The notes: generated by a model not told the origin, from the letters alone. A stretch of DNA of 64,000 nucleotides from an uncultured Microbulbifer sp. (GCF_947489355.1 NZ_CANLDD010000019.1:1-64000); one strand, 5' to 3'; shown: positions 6,756 to 15,996, counted from the first letter of the stretch. Program-made: numbers and translations.

Positions 6756-7379
6756 TTACTGCTGGTTAAATAGAAATTCGACGATGGGAGCGCAATAACG
6801 TGCGAAGCCCTGAAAATCGTGGTCACCACCCTCCTCGACCGTCTGGCGCTGGTTCCGATAAAAATTCTCGGCATCGCGGTAATCCAGTGTCTCATCGCCA
6901 CGCTGGGACAACAGCCAATAGCGGCTGTGCAGTGGCTGGGCAAGCTCAGCTTCCAATCGGCCCATAGTATCAACATCTGCCTCGGTCAGGCGATACTCCT
7001 GCGGCCCGCCGCTGTACGGGCGCAATACCCGCCCCACATAGGCTGGCATAAGGCGGGAGGGCCGCACCGCCGGATTGATAAGCACTGCAGGCAAGTGTAA
7101 GCGCTCACCAAGGTAGGTGCACCAGAACCCCCCCATGGAACTGCCCAGCAGCCCAACGGGGCCACAGTTGGCAGACTGCAAAAAGCCCTCCAGCAAACCG
7201 ACCAGTGACTGCTGGGCGATCGCCGGATAGGGGAGGACTTGCGGCGCACAGAAGACGATGCGCGGATTATTCGCTGTGAGCCATTCGCGCATCAATTGAC
7301 ACTTGAAAGACTGGGGTGACGACAGAAAGCCGTGCAGATAAATAAGCAGGGGCCTTGCGCGGGAATCTTGTGTTTGCAT
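6756..7379 (-). CDS. yqiA: YqiA-family esterase
   Basis: A 207-residue alpha/beta-hydrolase of the YqiA (UPF0227) family. LIYLHGFLSSP near the N-terminus forms the oxyanion region. The nucleophile is Ser81 in GSSMG (79-83), and GGDHDF near 185 carries the catalytic His. E. coli YqiA hydrolyses palmitoyl-CoA and short p-nitrophenyl esters in vitro, but its physiological role is unsettled. It lies directly upstream of parE, the conserved arrangement in gammaproteobacteria. Confidence 0.9.
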   Translation of the reverse strand: MQTQDSRARPLLIYLHGFLSSPQSFKCQLMREWLTANNPRIVFCAPQVLPYPAIAQQSLVGLLEGFLQSANCGPVGLLGSSMGGFWCTYLGERLHLPAVLINPAVRPSRLMPAYVGRVLRPYSGGPQEYRLTEADVDTMGRLEAELAQPLHSRYWLLSQRGDETLDYRDAENFYRNQRQTVEEGGDHDFQGFARYCAPIVEFLFNQQ

Positions 7380-7459
7380 AGACGGCGATTATAGCGTCCC
7401 AGGGGATCGGTGGAGGCAAAGCCCGCGCACCTCTCCACCCCGTGTCAATACTGAGCCGG

Positions 7460-8146
7460 CTACAGCAGGGATTTATCCAGGCTGGCGAAGGCACGGCGCA
7501 TATCCACACGCATATCGGACCAGAAGGTGATACTGGTAAAGCGCTCCAGGCGCCCGCCGGGCCTCAGGGAGCCGAAGTTTTCACCGATATCCCGGCGGTC
7601 GCGAAAGCGCATCACCACATTGCCCTCGCGGTCAAACAAGGTGCCCACCAATACCCCGTAGGCGCTCTGTTCCGTATAGACCCGCCACGTCCAGGGAGAC
7701 GGCTCCAGCGGTGCAGCCAGGGAAAACCTTTCCATTGACAAGGCCAGGGTATAGTCGGCCCCGGTCGGGTCCGATACCAGTTCGCCATTGCGCGCACTGA
7801 GGAATTTGTCGGCAAAGGTCTGCGCCAGCAGCTCGTTCAAGCGCTGTAGGTCGCTTGTATCAAGTTCGTAGTCCTTTTCGCGGTATGGGCGGCGCGGCAG
7901 TGTGGAAAACCGTTTCGTGTAGTCAATTTGTACTGGCGCGACATAAACCCTGGCACCACTGAGATCCAGGGCAAAAGCTGCTGACACGGCATCTAAGTGG
8001 CTGGTGCGCGGTTCCAGGCCGTCGCTACCCGCCTGAGCCGATTCACCTGCCGATGCGACGGTGTCACTTTGCGGAGTGGATTGCTGGGTGCAGGCCGAGA
8101 GCAGCCATGCGGTGCTCAGCAGTAACCATAAAAATACTCTGTACAT
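7460..8146 (-). CDS. Predicted outer-membrane lipoprotein, unknown function
   Basis: 228 residues from the ATG at 8146, preceded by AGGAG eight bases upstream; an open frame extends further but lacks such a site. A lipoprotein signal peptide ends in LLSAC, with the acylated Cys near residue 17 and Thr-Gln after it, favouring the outer membrane. A low-complexity linker of S, A, G and Q (to about 45) leads into a domain with mixed strands and helices (VYVAPVQID, LNELLAQTFADKF, DYTLALSMERF). It resembles DUF3313/DUF4136-type lipoproteins, but I cannot assign it. It sits between cpdA and yqiA, adjacent in many relatives. Confidence 0.65.
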   Translation of the reverse strand: MYRVFLWLLLSTAWLLSACTQQSTPQSDTVASAGESAQAGSDGLEPRTSHLDAVSAAFALDLSGARVYVAPVQIDYTKRFSTLPRRPYREKDYELDTSDLQRLNELLAQTFADKFLSARNGELVSDPTGADYTLALSMERFSLAAPLEPSPWTWRVYTEQSAYGVLVGTLFDREGNVVMRFRDRRDIGENFGSLRPGGRLERFTSITFWSDMRVDMRRAFASLDKSLL

Positions 8147-8457
8147 GCTTACACTCCTATCTTTACGATGGAATCTATCCGGAGATGAGCGCCCTTGCAC
8201 AAAACCTGCAGTCACTGAAAGAAAAACGCCAGTACCGGTTTTTAACCCGCTCTGCCGGCACATACAGGTACAGGCTTTCACGATCACTCCCTGTACCATT
8301 TCTCACAGAGCCAAGCTTTCAACAGGGCAATTCCATTGTACGATGGCCGGCGTGGAAAGATAGAGGCAAGCAAGTTAAGAAGGGTTTTTTCTTTCAGCCC
8401 TGGCAAGGGGGAAGGTAAAAACCAGGCCACTGGTTTGTCCCGCCAGGTTGATTCCAA
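8147..8457. other. Intergenic region between cpdA and the lipoprotein gene
   Basis: No gene seen. On the minus strand after cpdA, a short hairpin (ACCAG/CTGGT, about 8434-8420) followed by TTTT could act as a weak terminator. The rest would hold the promoter of the lipoprotein gene; no clear -35/-10 pair stands out. Confidence 0.35.
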
Positions 8458-9279
8458 TCAATAACCAGAAGAAGCGAGATCCACAAAATATTTGGAGATG
8501 GCCACGCGCTCCACCCCCGTGGTGTAAGTGCCATCGTCGCGCAGCTCAAACCAGCGATAGCCCGGCAATTGGTCATCCACTGCGAAGGGTCCACTACCGG
8601 GTGTGAACTGCACCGAAGTGGAAGGCGTTGCGTGCAGGCCGATCTGTCCGCGGCTACCGTCGAACTGCTGATGTACATGGCCCCAGGCGATGGCTTTTAC
8701 CTGGGCAGCCTCATCCACCACGCGCCAAAATTGTTCACATCCCTCCCTCAGCATATGGCCATCGATCCAGTTACTGCCCACGGGGACCGGTTGGTGATGC
8801 ATCAAGATCACAACCGGATAACCGCGATTCTTCCACAATAAAAATTGCAGGCGCTCCAATTGCACTTCGCTCAGGCCACCGCAAATCTGGCCCTCCACAC
8901 TGGTATCCAGAAACAACAGCCGCCAGTTGCCCAACACGATCTGCTCAGTGCTGCGGCTTGGCGCCAACCGCTTCATGCGTTTGCCAGCGTCGTGGTTGCC
9001 GGGAAGCCAGTACCAGGGCATGGGAACAGCACGGATTTTTTGCAAAAACCGACAGTAGGACGCCTCGGAACCGTTGGCGCTGATATCTCCAGTGACAACC
9101 AGGGCCTCCGCGCATGACTGTGTGGCCATCACGGCGGACAATACCTCATTGAGTGAATGGCTGGTATCCAGACCCAGCAACTGGTAATCCGGCCTGCTGC
9201 CGATATGTGGATCTGTAATCTGGATCAGACGGTGTGATGCCACCCCCTGGGGGGGCGGCTTATTATGCTCGCGAATCAC
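8458..9279 (-). CDS. cpdA: 3',5'-cyclic-AMP phosphodiesterase
   Basis: A calcineurin-like metallophosphoesterase of the CpdA/Icc type that hydrolyses cAMP and so tunes CRP signalling. The metal-binding motifs appear in order: DPHIG (23-27), GDIS (about 69), GNHD (about 95), HHQP (about 158) and GHVHQ (about 197). The length of 273 fits E. coli CpdA (275). The start is GTG at 9279, with AGGTGA closely upstream. Conserved neighbours yqiB and nudF lie upstream. Location is cytoplasmic. Confidence 0.92.
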   Translation of the reverse strand: MIREHNKPPPQGVASHRLIQITDPHIGSRPDYQLLGLDTSHSLNEVLSAVMATQSCAEALVVTGDISANGSEASYCRFLQKIRAVPMPWYWLPGNHDAGKRMKRLAPSRSTEQIVLGNWRLLFLDTSVEGQICGGLSEVQLERLQFLLWKNRGYPVVILMHHQPVPVGSNWIDGHMLREGCEQFWRVVDEAAQVKAIAWGHVHQQFDGSRGQIGLHATPSTSVQFTPGSGPFAVDDQLPGYRWFELRDDGTYTTGVERVAISKYFVDLASSGY

Positions 9280-9320
9280 TTACTCACCTTGTATACACAT
9301 CCGTGTGTTCTACTGCAGAA

Positions 9321-9851
9321 TCAAAATCTTCGGCCATCCAGCACCAAGTCAAATTCTGCGCTGGCATTTGCGAGACAGTAGTCCAACCACTCAGCGAGAA
9401 AACGGTTGGTTTGCGGCCTCTCATCTGCCCGCTGCATACGGGGATTTGGATAAATGGCATCAGTGCCTTTACCACCCAGCGGCCCGCAGCCATTGGCTGT
9501 TATCACCTCCGCCATGCGCGCATCGTGGTAGAGACGCACGGTTAAATCCGGCGATTCCAGCCAGCGGCACGCTCCGGGGCTTACCTCCGCGCCAAGAGAC
9601 ACTTCCGTTGTGTACCTGGAGTGCGCCGCGATGCTCAATATCAGGGTGCCGGCGGGCAACTGATAGCGCCAAAGCACCCGCTCTGGTAGCCCAGGCAGCA
9701 ACCTGATCAGGCGCAGGTAGTTAGCATCACAATCCGCATGATAAGACGGCAGGTCAACCTTATACACTGCCCTTCCGTTGCCTTTTGATGACAATCCTGC
9801 CTGTTTGCGCTGCCGCGCCTCTGCCTTGCCCAATAGAGTCATTATCAACAC
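9321..9851 (-). CDS. yqiB: DUF1249 protein YqiB
   Basis: A 176-residue cytosolic protein of the YqiB/DUF1249 family. The family signature is plain: a segment like NYLRLIRLLPG, then RYTTEV, TVRLYHDARMAEV, a YPNP turn, and the C-terminal NRFLAEWLDYCL helix. Function is unknown, though its position between nudF and cpdA is conserved across gammaproteobacteria. The N-terminus (about 30 residues, K/R/Q-rich) is longer than in E. coli (140 aa). Two in-frame ATGs (residues 1 and 4) are equally possible starts. Confidence 0.88.
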   Translation of the reverse strand: MLIMTLLGKAEARQRKQAGLSSKGNGRAVYKVDLPSYHADCDANYLRLIRLLPGLPERVLWRYQLPAGTLILSIAAHSRYTTEVSLGAEVSPGACRWLESPDLTVRLYHDARMAEVITANGCGPLGGKGTDAIYPNPRMQRADERPQTNRFLAEWLDYCLANASAEFDLVLDGRRF

Positions 9852-9941
9852 TCCGATTCTATCGCCGCCGTGATTCAGATCTCAGTTTACCCTTTGCACT
9901 GGTAAAAGGGGCGCAATCCGGCATGACCGATCAGGCAGACG

Positions 9942-10592
9942 TCATCGCCCCGTCAGTTGGTCCCGATGTAATGCCAGCCACTGCAGGCAAATGATTGTGG
10001 CCGCATTGTCCACGGGATTCTCCCCGGGACCGAAGTCTCCCGCCATGGCCTTGTATAAGCGATCCGCCTGAAACACCCGCAAACGGATATCCTCATTTTC
10101 TTGCTCCAGGCCAAAGTACCCCTCTGCCCCGCTCAAACCCACCAGGGCGCAATAAAGATGCAAGCGTTCCGAGCTGCCGCCTGGGCTGGGCATATAACTG
10201 TGGATAAAGTGCAACTCCTGTACCTGCAATCCCGCCTCTTCCTGTACCTCGCGCCGTGCCACTTCCTGAAGATCCTCACCCTCCTCCACCATGCCGGCCA
10301 CCACTTCCAGGCACCAGGGCCCCGCCGCGCGCACTAGTGCACCAATGCGAAATTGCTCGGTCAGTGCCACCTGGTCCCGCTCGGGGTCATAGAGCAACAC
10401 ACCCACAGCGGGGCCGCGAACAAACAGCTCCCGCTCAAAGATGTGGCTCCAGCCACCGCGGAACAGGCGGTGGCGCAGTCGCAGGCGCAACATGGTAAAA
10501 AAGCCTTTGAAAACGGTTTTCCTGGAAACCACTTGCACGGACTCCGAAGAAAATTCCGGAGCCAACGGGTCTTGACTGATTTTTCTTTGCAT
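9942..10592 (-). CDS. nudF: ADP-ribose pyrophosphatase
   Basis: A Nudix hydrolase cleaving ADP-ribose to AMP and ribose 5-phosphate. The Nudix box runs from GMVEEGEDLQ (about 108) through REVQEEAGL, matching G-x5-E-x7-REUxEExGU. The preceding segment and the SYMPSPGGSSE loop (about 141) are typical of the NudF subfamily, as is the length of 216 (E. coli 209). It is the first gene of the minus-strand nudF-yqiB-cpdA block. The 157 bases to its right hold promoters for both this gene and the divergent glycosyltransferase gene. Confidence 0.92.
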   Translation of the reverse strand: MQRKISQDPLAPEFSSESVQVVSRKTVFKGFFTMLRLRLRHRLFRGGWSHIFERELFVRGPAVGVLLYDPERDQVALTEQFRIGALVRAAGPWCLEVVAGMVEEGEDLQEVARREVQEEAGLQVQELHFIHSYMPSPGGSSERLHLYCALVGLSGAEGYFGLEQENEDIRLRVFQADRLYKAMAGDFGPGENPVDNAATIICLQWLALHRDQLTGR

Positions 10593-10668
10593 TACCGGCC
10601 TTCCTTTTATGCGATCCCGATGCTATACGCCGCAGCGGCGCTGGGCTATATAGTCCCGAACGAGCTGC

Positions 10669-10674
10669 TATACT
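10669..10674 (+). promoter_or_regulatory. Possible -10 box for the glycosyltransferase pair
   Basis: TATACT matches the sigma-70 -10 consensus (TATAAT) at five of six positions and lies 76 bases before the start codon at 10750. No good -35 box is found at the expected distance, so the assignment is weak. Confidence 0.25.
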
Positions 10675-10749
10675 CTGCGCCCACCGCGAAACCCCTAAAT
10701 GTAGCGGCCTTATTCACTGTCTCCCCGAGTTGTTAGAGAGTGCACCGCC

Positions 10750-11790
10750 ATGAGAGTGCTCAATATTGCCTACCAGCAGCTGCGACGCTACGGCAGGACC
10801 CGGGTCAGCTGGGCACAGAAGCTGACTTTAGGCCTGATCAAAAACGACCACAATACGCAGGTATTCAGCGACCGGGATGTGGCCGCGTTCGAAGCGCCCC
10901 TCGGCATCCGCGACCTGGGTGTGCGCAGAGCCAGGCGACGCCTGTTGGAAACCGTTGAGGCATTTGAGCCCGACCTGGTGATCGCCGGCCATTGCGATAT
11001 GATTGACAACGACACCCTGAAGGCCATCAAGAAACAACAGCCCGGGTGCCTGATTGCGCACTGTAACAACGATCCGTTATTTGTGCCCAGCAATGTGGAG
11101 CGCATCAAGTATCGCGCCGAGGTGGCCGATGCGGTTTTTGTCTCCACCGGGCGCCGGGCACTGAACATATTCGAGGGTATTGGCGCGCGTATCTATCATA
11201 TGCCCAACCCGGTCGAGGCTTCGATCGAAACCCTGAATAATGCCGAGCGCACAGACCTGCCCATCGACCTGCTGTTTTGCAGTAACAGCAACCAGTTCAC
11301 CCAGCGCCTGCAGTTGGTAAAAAAGCTCAGGGATGCCCTGGGGGATTCCCTGAATTTTAAAACCTACGGCAGCTTTGGCGAGCCGCCGGTTTGGGGCCGG
11401 GCGTATGATCGCGCACTGTCGCAAACAAAAATGGGGCTGAACCTTAACCGCCAGGATACCCACTACTGGTATTCGTCCGCGCGCATGGCACAGTTGGCGG
11501 GCAACGGCATACTGCCATTCACCAGTGACAAATTGCACTTTGACGAACTGTTGCCGCCGGAGAGCGTGGTCTATTTCTCCGCGGAACAGGACCTGCTGGA
11601 GAAGATTCGCAGGTTCCACAATGACGACGCCAGGCGCCGGGCCTGGGCGGCGCGCGCCAGAGCCTTTTTCCACAGCGAGATGAACTCCAGGCTCTACGCG
11701 CAATATATCGTCGAAGCCACAAGCCTGCAGCCCTTTAGCCATAATTATGTCTGGGCCCGCGATATCACCCTCGACGGCGCGCTGAAATAG
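10750..11790 (+). CDS. CgeB-like glycosyltransferase, probable LPS core enzyme
   Basis: A 346-residue GT-B type transferase. The N-terminal domain starts MRVLNIAYQQLRRYG and carries the FEPDLVIAGHCD strand. The C-terminal half has a segment reading MGLNLNRQDTHYWYSSARM, then LAGNGILPFTSDK and FDELLPPE, which correspond to the nucleotide-sugar binding part in CgeB/DUF3880-like proteins. No signal peptide, so it acts at the cytoplasmic face. It is followed 38 bases later by a second glycosyltransferase in the same direction, suggesting one operon for an envelope glycan. The acceptor and donor sugars cannot be told. Confidence 0.75.
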   Translation: MRVLNIAYQQLRRYGRTRVSWAQKLTLGLIKNDHNTQVFSDRDVAAFEAPLGIRDLGVRRARRRLLETVEAFEPDLVIAGHCDMIDNDTLKAIKKQQPGCLIAHCNNDPLFVPSNVERIKYRAEVADAVFVSTGRRALNIFEGIGARIYHMPNPVEASIETLNNAERTDLPIDLLFCSNSNQFTQRLQLVKKLRDALGDSLNFKTYGSFGEPPVWGRAYDRALSQTKMGLNLNRQDTHYWYSSARMAQLAGNGILPFTSDKLHFDELLPPESVVYFSAEQDLLEKIRRFHNDDARRRAWAARARAFFHSEMNSRLYAQYIVEATSLQPFSHNYVWARDITLDGALK

Positions 11791-11828
11791 CGGGCCGTTA
11801 GACCAAACACACAGATTACGTTGGAATT

Positions 11829-12890
11829 ATGAGTAAAAAGCCAATTCGAGTGGCACAGGTCCTCGCCGGTGCCGAGCACGGTGGTGCAGAAAATTTTTTT
11901 GTACGCCTGGCAAGCGGGCTCAATCTGCGCGATGAAATTACGCAAAAGGCCTTTATTCGCAACCATGACCACCGCGTACAGGCACTGCGCAATAACGGCG
12001 TTAAAACCGAGGGGTTTAAATTTGGCGGCAAGCTGGATTTTCTCGGCAGGCGGATTTATCGCGAGGCACTTGCGCACTGGCAGCCGGATATTGTTATGAC
12101 CTGGATGGGGCGGGCCACCATCATTACACCCCCCGCAAAAAGCTACCTGTTGGTCAGCCGGCTCGGCCACTACTACAACCTGAAGTACTATCGCCATGCG
12201 GATTACTGGATCGGGATCAGCAAGGGCATCTGCCAGCATATGATCAACGGCGGCATTCCCGAAGATCGTATTTTTCATATCCCCAATTTCGCCGATGAAA
12301 CCCCGGTCAAACCGCTGCCCCGCAACAGTTTCAACACACCGGTAGACAAACCCCTGATCCTCGCCGCAGGGCGCCTGCATATCAACAAGGGCTTTGATGT
12401 CCTGCTGCATGCGCTCACACAAACCCCCACTGCCACCCTGTGGCTCGCCGGCATCGGTCCCGAGGAAAAAAAACTCAAAGCCCTGTGCCACAAGCTCGGC
12501 CTGGAAGCGCGGGTACGCTTCCTGGGCTGGCGCACGGATGTCACCCGTTTAATGCGCACCGCCGATCTGTTTGTGTGTCCGTCGCGACATGAAGGCTTAG
12601 GCTCTATCGTTATGGAGTCCTGGGCACACCGCTGCCCGATCGTGGCCACCCGGTCCCAGGGGCCCGGCGAAGTCATCACCGATGGCAAAAGCGGACTGCT
12701 CACCCCCATCGACAATGCCGATGCCCTCGCCAGGGCGATCAAATCCATACTGGATAACCCGGATCTGCGTCAAAGCCTGATTGAGAACGCCTCGGCAGTG
12801 TATGCAAAGGGCTATTCCAAGCAGTCTATCGTGGCAGCCTATATCGAACTCTACGACAAACTGATGCGGCGGGGGCATGGGCAACGCTAA
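11829..12890 (+). CDS. Family 4 glycosyltransferase, probable LPS core enzyme
   Basis: A 353-residue GT4 enzyme with a GT-B fold. The N-terminal domain has the glycine-rich GAEHGGAENFF loop (14-24). The C-terminal domain shows AAGRLHINKGFDVL (about 180) and the donor-binding EGLGSIVMESWAHRCPIVA (about 257-275), whose two glutamates form the E-x7-E motif. It resembles WaaG/RfaB-like core transferases. The ATG at 11829 follows GGAA. It sits 38 bases after the previous transferase and likely belongs to the same transcript. Confidence 0.85.
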   Translation: MSKKPIRVAQVLAGAEHGGAENFFVRLASGLNLRDEITQKAFIRNHDHRVQALRNNGVKTEGFKFGGKLDFLGRRIYREALAHWQPDIVMTWMGRATIITPPAKSYLLVSRLGHYYNLKYYRHADYWIGISKGICQHMINGGIPEDRIFHIPNFADETPVKPLPRNSFNTPVDKPLILAAGRLHINKGFDVLLHALTQTPTATLWLAGIGPEEKKLKALCHKLGLEARVRFLGWRTDVTRLMRTADLFVCPSRHEGLGSIVMESWAHRCPIVATRSQGPGEVITDGKSGLLTPIDNADALARAIKSILDNPDLRQSLIENASAVYAKGYSKQSIVAAYIELYDKLMRRGHGQR

Positions 12891-12894
12891 AAAG

Positions 12895-12981
12895 TTACCG
12901 CTGGGTACGGCGGCGCTTGTTTTCCGTCATCACAATCGGCCCATCCACGGCGTTGAGTTCACACGCCTGTTTTAGAAGCAT
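12895..12981 (-). CDS. Possible 28-residue small protein or gene remnant
   Basis: A short frame from ATG at 12981 ends just 4 bases from the stop of the convergent glycosyltransferase. Its sequence (hydrophilic, with DGPIVMTENKRRRTQR at the C-terminus) looks protein-like, with a basic tail, and could be the conserved end of a small regulator or a truncated gene. There is no convincing ribosome-binding site. Low confidence. Confidence 0.25.
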   Translation of the reverse strand: MLLKQACELNAVDGPIVMTENKRRRTQR

Positions 12982-13025
12982 TCGCGACGCGCATCAACTT
13001 TTTGCAAGAGAGGCAGGGCCGTGGG

Positions 13026-13577
13026 TTACTGATAAGCTGGCGGCAGGTCCCGCAGCAGCTCGCTCACCCCCTTGCTGATCAAACGCTGGCGTTGCTCAAC
13101 GCTATCCGGGCGCGTCAATATTTCGCTGGCACGCCCCCCCCAGATCACGACGCCGCCCGGGGGGCCAATGCCCACGCTCATCACCACCAGCGGTGCATCC
13201 GTGAGCGGCGGCAACTCCACAACGTCCTGGGGTGCATTGCTGTCGAATTGCTTGTCCCAACTGGGATCTCTGGTATCCCCGGAAAAAAACTCGTCCACCA
13301 GGGCAACCTGATAATCCACCACCATATCCGCATCCTGCTCCCCATCCACCCGGCGGTAACCGCGCTGCTCCATTTGCGCCGCCACCGTATCGCGCATCTC
13401 CTCGTCCAGCTCCACCAACTGCGCCGAGACGTCAGGCACCTCACTCAGTGGTGACACGCCCCATTTATACGTGGAGAAAGCCACTGGCTGCGCTCCTGTA
13501 TTGGCGTGCTCCACCTGCATTTCCTGGCACCCGAGCAGTAAGAACAGCGAAAATAAACCTGTGATTATATGGCGCAT
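13026..13577 (-). CDS. DUF4136 family lipoprotein
   Basis: A 183-residue lipoprotein. The signal peptide ends in LLGC (Cys17) with Gln next, pointing to the outer membrane. The body has the DUF4136 layout: an early FSTYKWG strand, a long helix with VELDEEMRDTVAAQMEQRGYRRV, the strand ADMVVDYQVAL, and a glycine-rich GIGPPGGVVIWGG segment late. The function of the family is unknown. It lies 22 bases downstream of letB on the same strand and may be co-transcribed with the lipid-transport genes. Confidence 0.75.
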   Translation of the reverse strand: MRHIITGLFSLFLLLGCQEMQVEHANTGAQPVAFSTYKWGVSPLSEVPDVSAQLVELDEEMRDTVAAQMEQRGYRRVDGEQDADMVVDYQVALVDEFFSGDTRDPSWDKQFDSNAPQDVVELPPLTDAPLVVMSVGIGPPGGVVIWGGRASEILTRPDSVEQRQRLISKGVSELLRDLPPAYQ

Positions 13578-13599
13578 AAATACTCCTTAGCGTTCCTAG

Positions 13600-15996
13600 T
13601 TATTTTTCCGGCTCGGCGGTATCGTACAAGGTTATCTTGGGGCTCCAGAGGTGCCACTCTGGCTCGGCCCGCGGGTACAGTGGGTAATGGCTGCCGGACT
13701 CCACCTCAAACCCCATAAAGGGCGGCTCCGGTGTGGCGAAGGCAATCCCACCCTGCCATAGGGCCTGGGCGGATTCGGTGTCAACATTGAGGCCACTTCT
13801 GAGGCCAAAATTTACTTCAACGCCACTGGCGTTCCAAAATACTGTGTGCTCGCGCACCAGGGGACGGTAGTGCGATTCAATATACACATAGATATAAACC
13901 CGATCCGCCTGCTCGCCCAGGGCAAAACCCGTGACCTCCCCCACCGGGACCTGACGGTAATACACGGGGCTGCCTGCCACAAGGGAACCGCGCCTGGCGG
14001 CATCCAGTATGACGGTGAGCCCCGGTCGGCGCATAGTATCGGCGAGATCGGCGCGCGGTGCTTCCAGTTGCGCGTAAAATTGTGTCTGTGGCGGCCCCGT
14101 ACCCGGCTCCAGGGCCAGGTAGCGACCGGTAACCAGCGTTTCCAGATGCGCGACTTTGCCGAGTTCAATCTGCGGCGACACCACCCAGAAGCGCGTACCG
14201 GCACGGGCAAGATGTTCACCACGGTGGTACAGTTTGGCACGCACGCGCACTTCTTCCAGGTTTCCCCCCAGATACAAGCGGGTGATTTCTCCCACCTGAA
14301 CCCCTTTATAACGCAGTGGCGCCCCCGTCTTTAACCCCTCCGCGCTGGGCAGCGTGATATCAATTTCAATCCCCTCTTCCAGTGCCGCCTCACGACTGCG
14401 GTACAGGGGAAACTGATCGCCATTTTGCGCCGGCACGCCCTTTTTATGATCCTCGCGCCGGATGCCGAAGGCCACACCGCCGCGCAACATCGACATCAGA
14501 GAGTCCGCCTCCAGTTCAACCCCTTTACTCAAGCTGGCACTGGCGCGCAGGCCACTGATATTCCAAAAGCGCGTCCCCTGTTTCACCAGGTGCGCGTAGC
14601 GCGGCGCAATCACCACATAAACCTCGACCCCCTCCCCATTCCCGCGCAACTCCATGCCCTGGACCTTGCCGACTTCAATGCGGCGAAAATAGACCGGGGC
14701 ACCGCGTTGTAGAGAGCCGGGATTTCGCGCAGTGAGGCGCAAATGCAGCCCGGGAGTGCGGAGATCCCTGGGTGGTGCCGAGGCCCGGGCGGAAAAAATA
14801 CGCTGGGAACGCTGCCCACGGCGCAAGTCCACCTCGATGCGATTGCCCTTGATCAGGCTATTCAAGCCGCCGCTGAGGTCGAATGTGGGCGGTGCCAGCC
14901 AGAAGCGGGTATTTTCGCTCAGCAAATCATCCGTCGCCGGGTCCATCAGCACCTTGACCTCCATCCCGTTCATGCGCTTATTGGCTTTTGCATTGCTGAC
15001 CTCACCAACTCGGATGCCCTGGTAATAGACTTTGGTATTGCCGGGCGTCACACCGACACCGCGATTAAAGTTCAGAGTGACCGCAATCCCCGCATCCGCC
15101 GCGGTAAAATTTTTATACAGCTTGAATTCTGTACCGTTCACCGCCAGGGGAGACTGGCGCTGGGACTCCGGGGTATAAAAACTGACCCCTCCGGCAAACA
15201 GGGCGGCGAGGGATTCGAGGGTGACATTGATACCGCTGATGCCCCCCTCGATGGAAATACCGGAGCTGTTCCAGAACCGGCTGCCCCGGTGTACCAGATC
15301 GGCGTATTCGCGCCGGATAAACAATTCTATACTGACTTCCGAGCCGTCCCGGTCCAGGCGGTAATCCGCCACCTGTCCAACCCGCAACTGGCGAAAATAC
15401 ACCGGCGAGCCTCGGCTGAGCGACCCCAGGCGACGGGATTTGAGCACTACGCGCAGGCCATTGCCACGGATAAAGGCCGGCGGTCGATCCAGTGCCACAA
15501 AGCTGCGCTTGCGCTTGCCACTTCCGGATTCGACCGCAATGTAGTTACCCGAGAGCAGGGTCTCCAGGCCGCTGATGCCGGTAATAGACAGCTCCGGCTT
15601 GACCACCCAGAATTCCGTCCCTTCCACGAGCAGATATTCCGCACTGCGGTTGAGACTGACTTCCGCCATAACACCGTCGGCCCCATTGAGCGCCTCGGCA
15701 TTCGGCACCAGGCGTACCTCCTGCACAATACCAATATCCACGCCGGAGTATTTCACCACCGTTTTACCTTTCACCAGGCCATCGCCGGAGAGAAAAAGAA
15801 TAGTGGCCCGCACATCCCCCTCGGCCACATCCTGGTAGAGCAGCCAGACCGCAATCAGCCCGGCTATCAGCGGTAAGATCCAGACCAGAGGCAACCCCCT
15901 GTCGCTGCGCACAAGTCCCTGCTGGGCGCCGCCATTTTGGCGCGCGCCTGCAGCACTATTGGGCGGGGGCAGCTTATCAGCCATTTTCAGCGCCAC
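13600..15996 (-). CDS. letB: Intermembrane lipid-transport protein with six MCE domains (LetB/PqiB type)
   Basis: A 798-residue periplasm-spanning protein. A cytoplasmic N-terminal stretch and one membrane helix (about 35-53, LVWILPLIAGLIAVWLL) precede repeated MCE domains of about 110-125 residues. I count six, starting near residues 56, 171, 298, 411, 537 and 646. Domains alternate in style, with recurring GSPVYFRQ-like and RFWNxSG motifs. E. coli LetB (YebT) has seven and PqiB three, so the length fits a LetB relative one ring shorter. MCE hexamers stack into a tube moving lipids between membranes. It overlaps the upstream letA-like gene by 20 bases. Confidence 0.88.
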   Translation of the reverse strand: MALKMADKLPPPNSAAGARQNGGAQQGLVRSDRGLPLVWILPLIAGLIAVWLLYQDVAEGDVRATILFLSGDGLVKGKTVVKYSGVDIGIVQEVRLVPNAEALNGADGVMAEVSLNRSAEYLLVEGTEFWVVKPELSITGISGLETLLSGNYIAVESGSGKRKRSFVALDRPPAFIRGNGLRVVLKSRRLGSLSRGSPVYFRQLRVGQVADYRLDRDGSEVSIELFIRREYADLVHRGSRFWNSSGISIEGGISGINVTLESLAALFAGGVSFYTPESQRQSPLAVNGTEFKLYKNFTAADAGIAVTLNFNRGVGVTPGNTKVYYQGIRVGEVSNAKANKRMNGMEVKVLMDPATDDLLSENTRFWLAPPTFDLSGGLNSLIKGNRIEVDLRRGQRSQRIFSARASAPPRDLRTPGLHLRLTARNPGSLQRGAPVYFRRIEVGKVQGMELRGNGEGVEVYVVIAPRYAHLVKQGTRFWNISGLRASASLSKGVELEADSLMSMLRGGVAFGIRREDHKKGVPAQNGDQFPLYRSREAALEEGIEIDITLPSAEGLKTGAPLRYKGVQVGEITRLYLGGNLEEVRVRAKLYHRGEHLARAGTRFWVVSPQIELGKVAHLETLVTGRYLALEPGTGPPQTQFYAQLEAPRADLADTMRRPGLTVILDAARRGSLVAGSPVYYRQVPVGEVTGFALGEQADRVYIYVYIESHYRPLVREHTVFWNASGVEVNFGLRSGLNVDTESAQALWQGGIAFATPEPPFMGFEVESGSHYPLYPRAEPEWHLWSPKITLYDTAEPEK

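Noticed and set aside
5614-6798. Long plus-strand open frame (394 codons) opposite parE
   Set aside because: It is antisense to a highly conserved gene, has an atypical composition and no ribosome-binding site. Such frames are common opposite GC-rich genes.
14743-15876. Long plus-strand open frame opposite letB
   Set aside because: Its sequence is a low-complexity mirror of the MCE repeats with no recognisable domain. The minus-strand gene explains the region.
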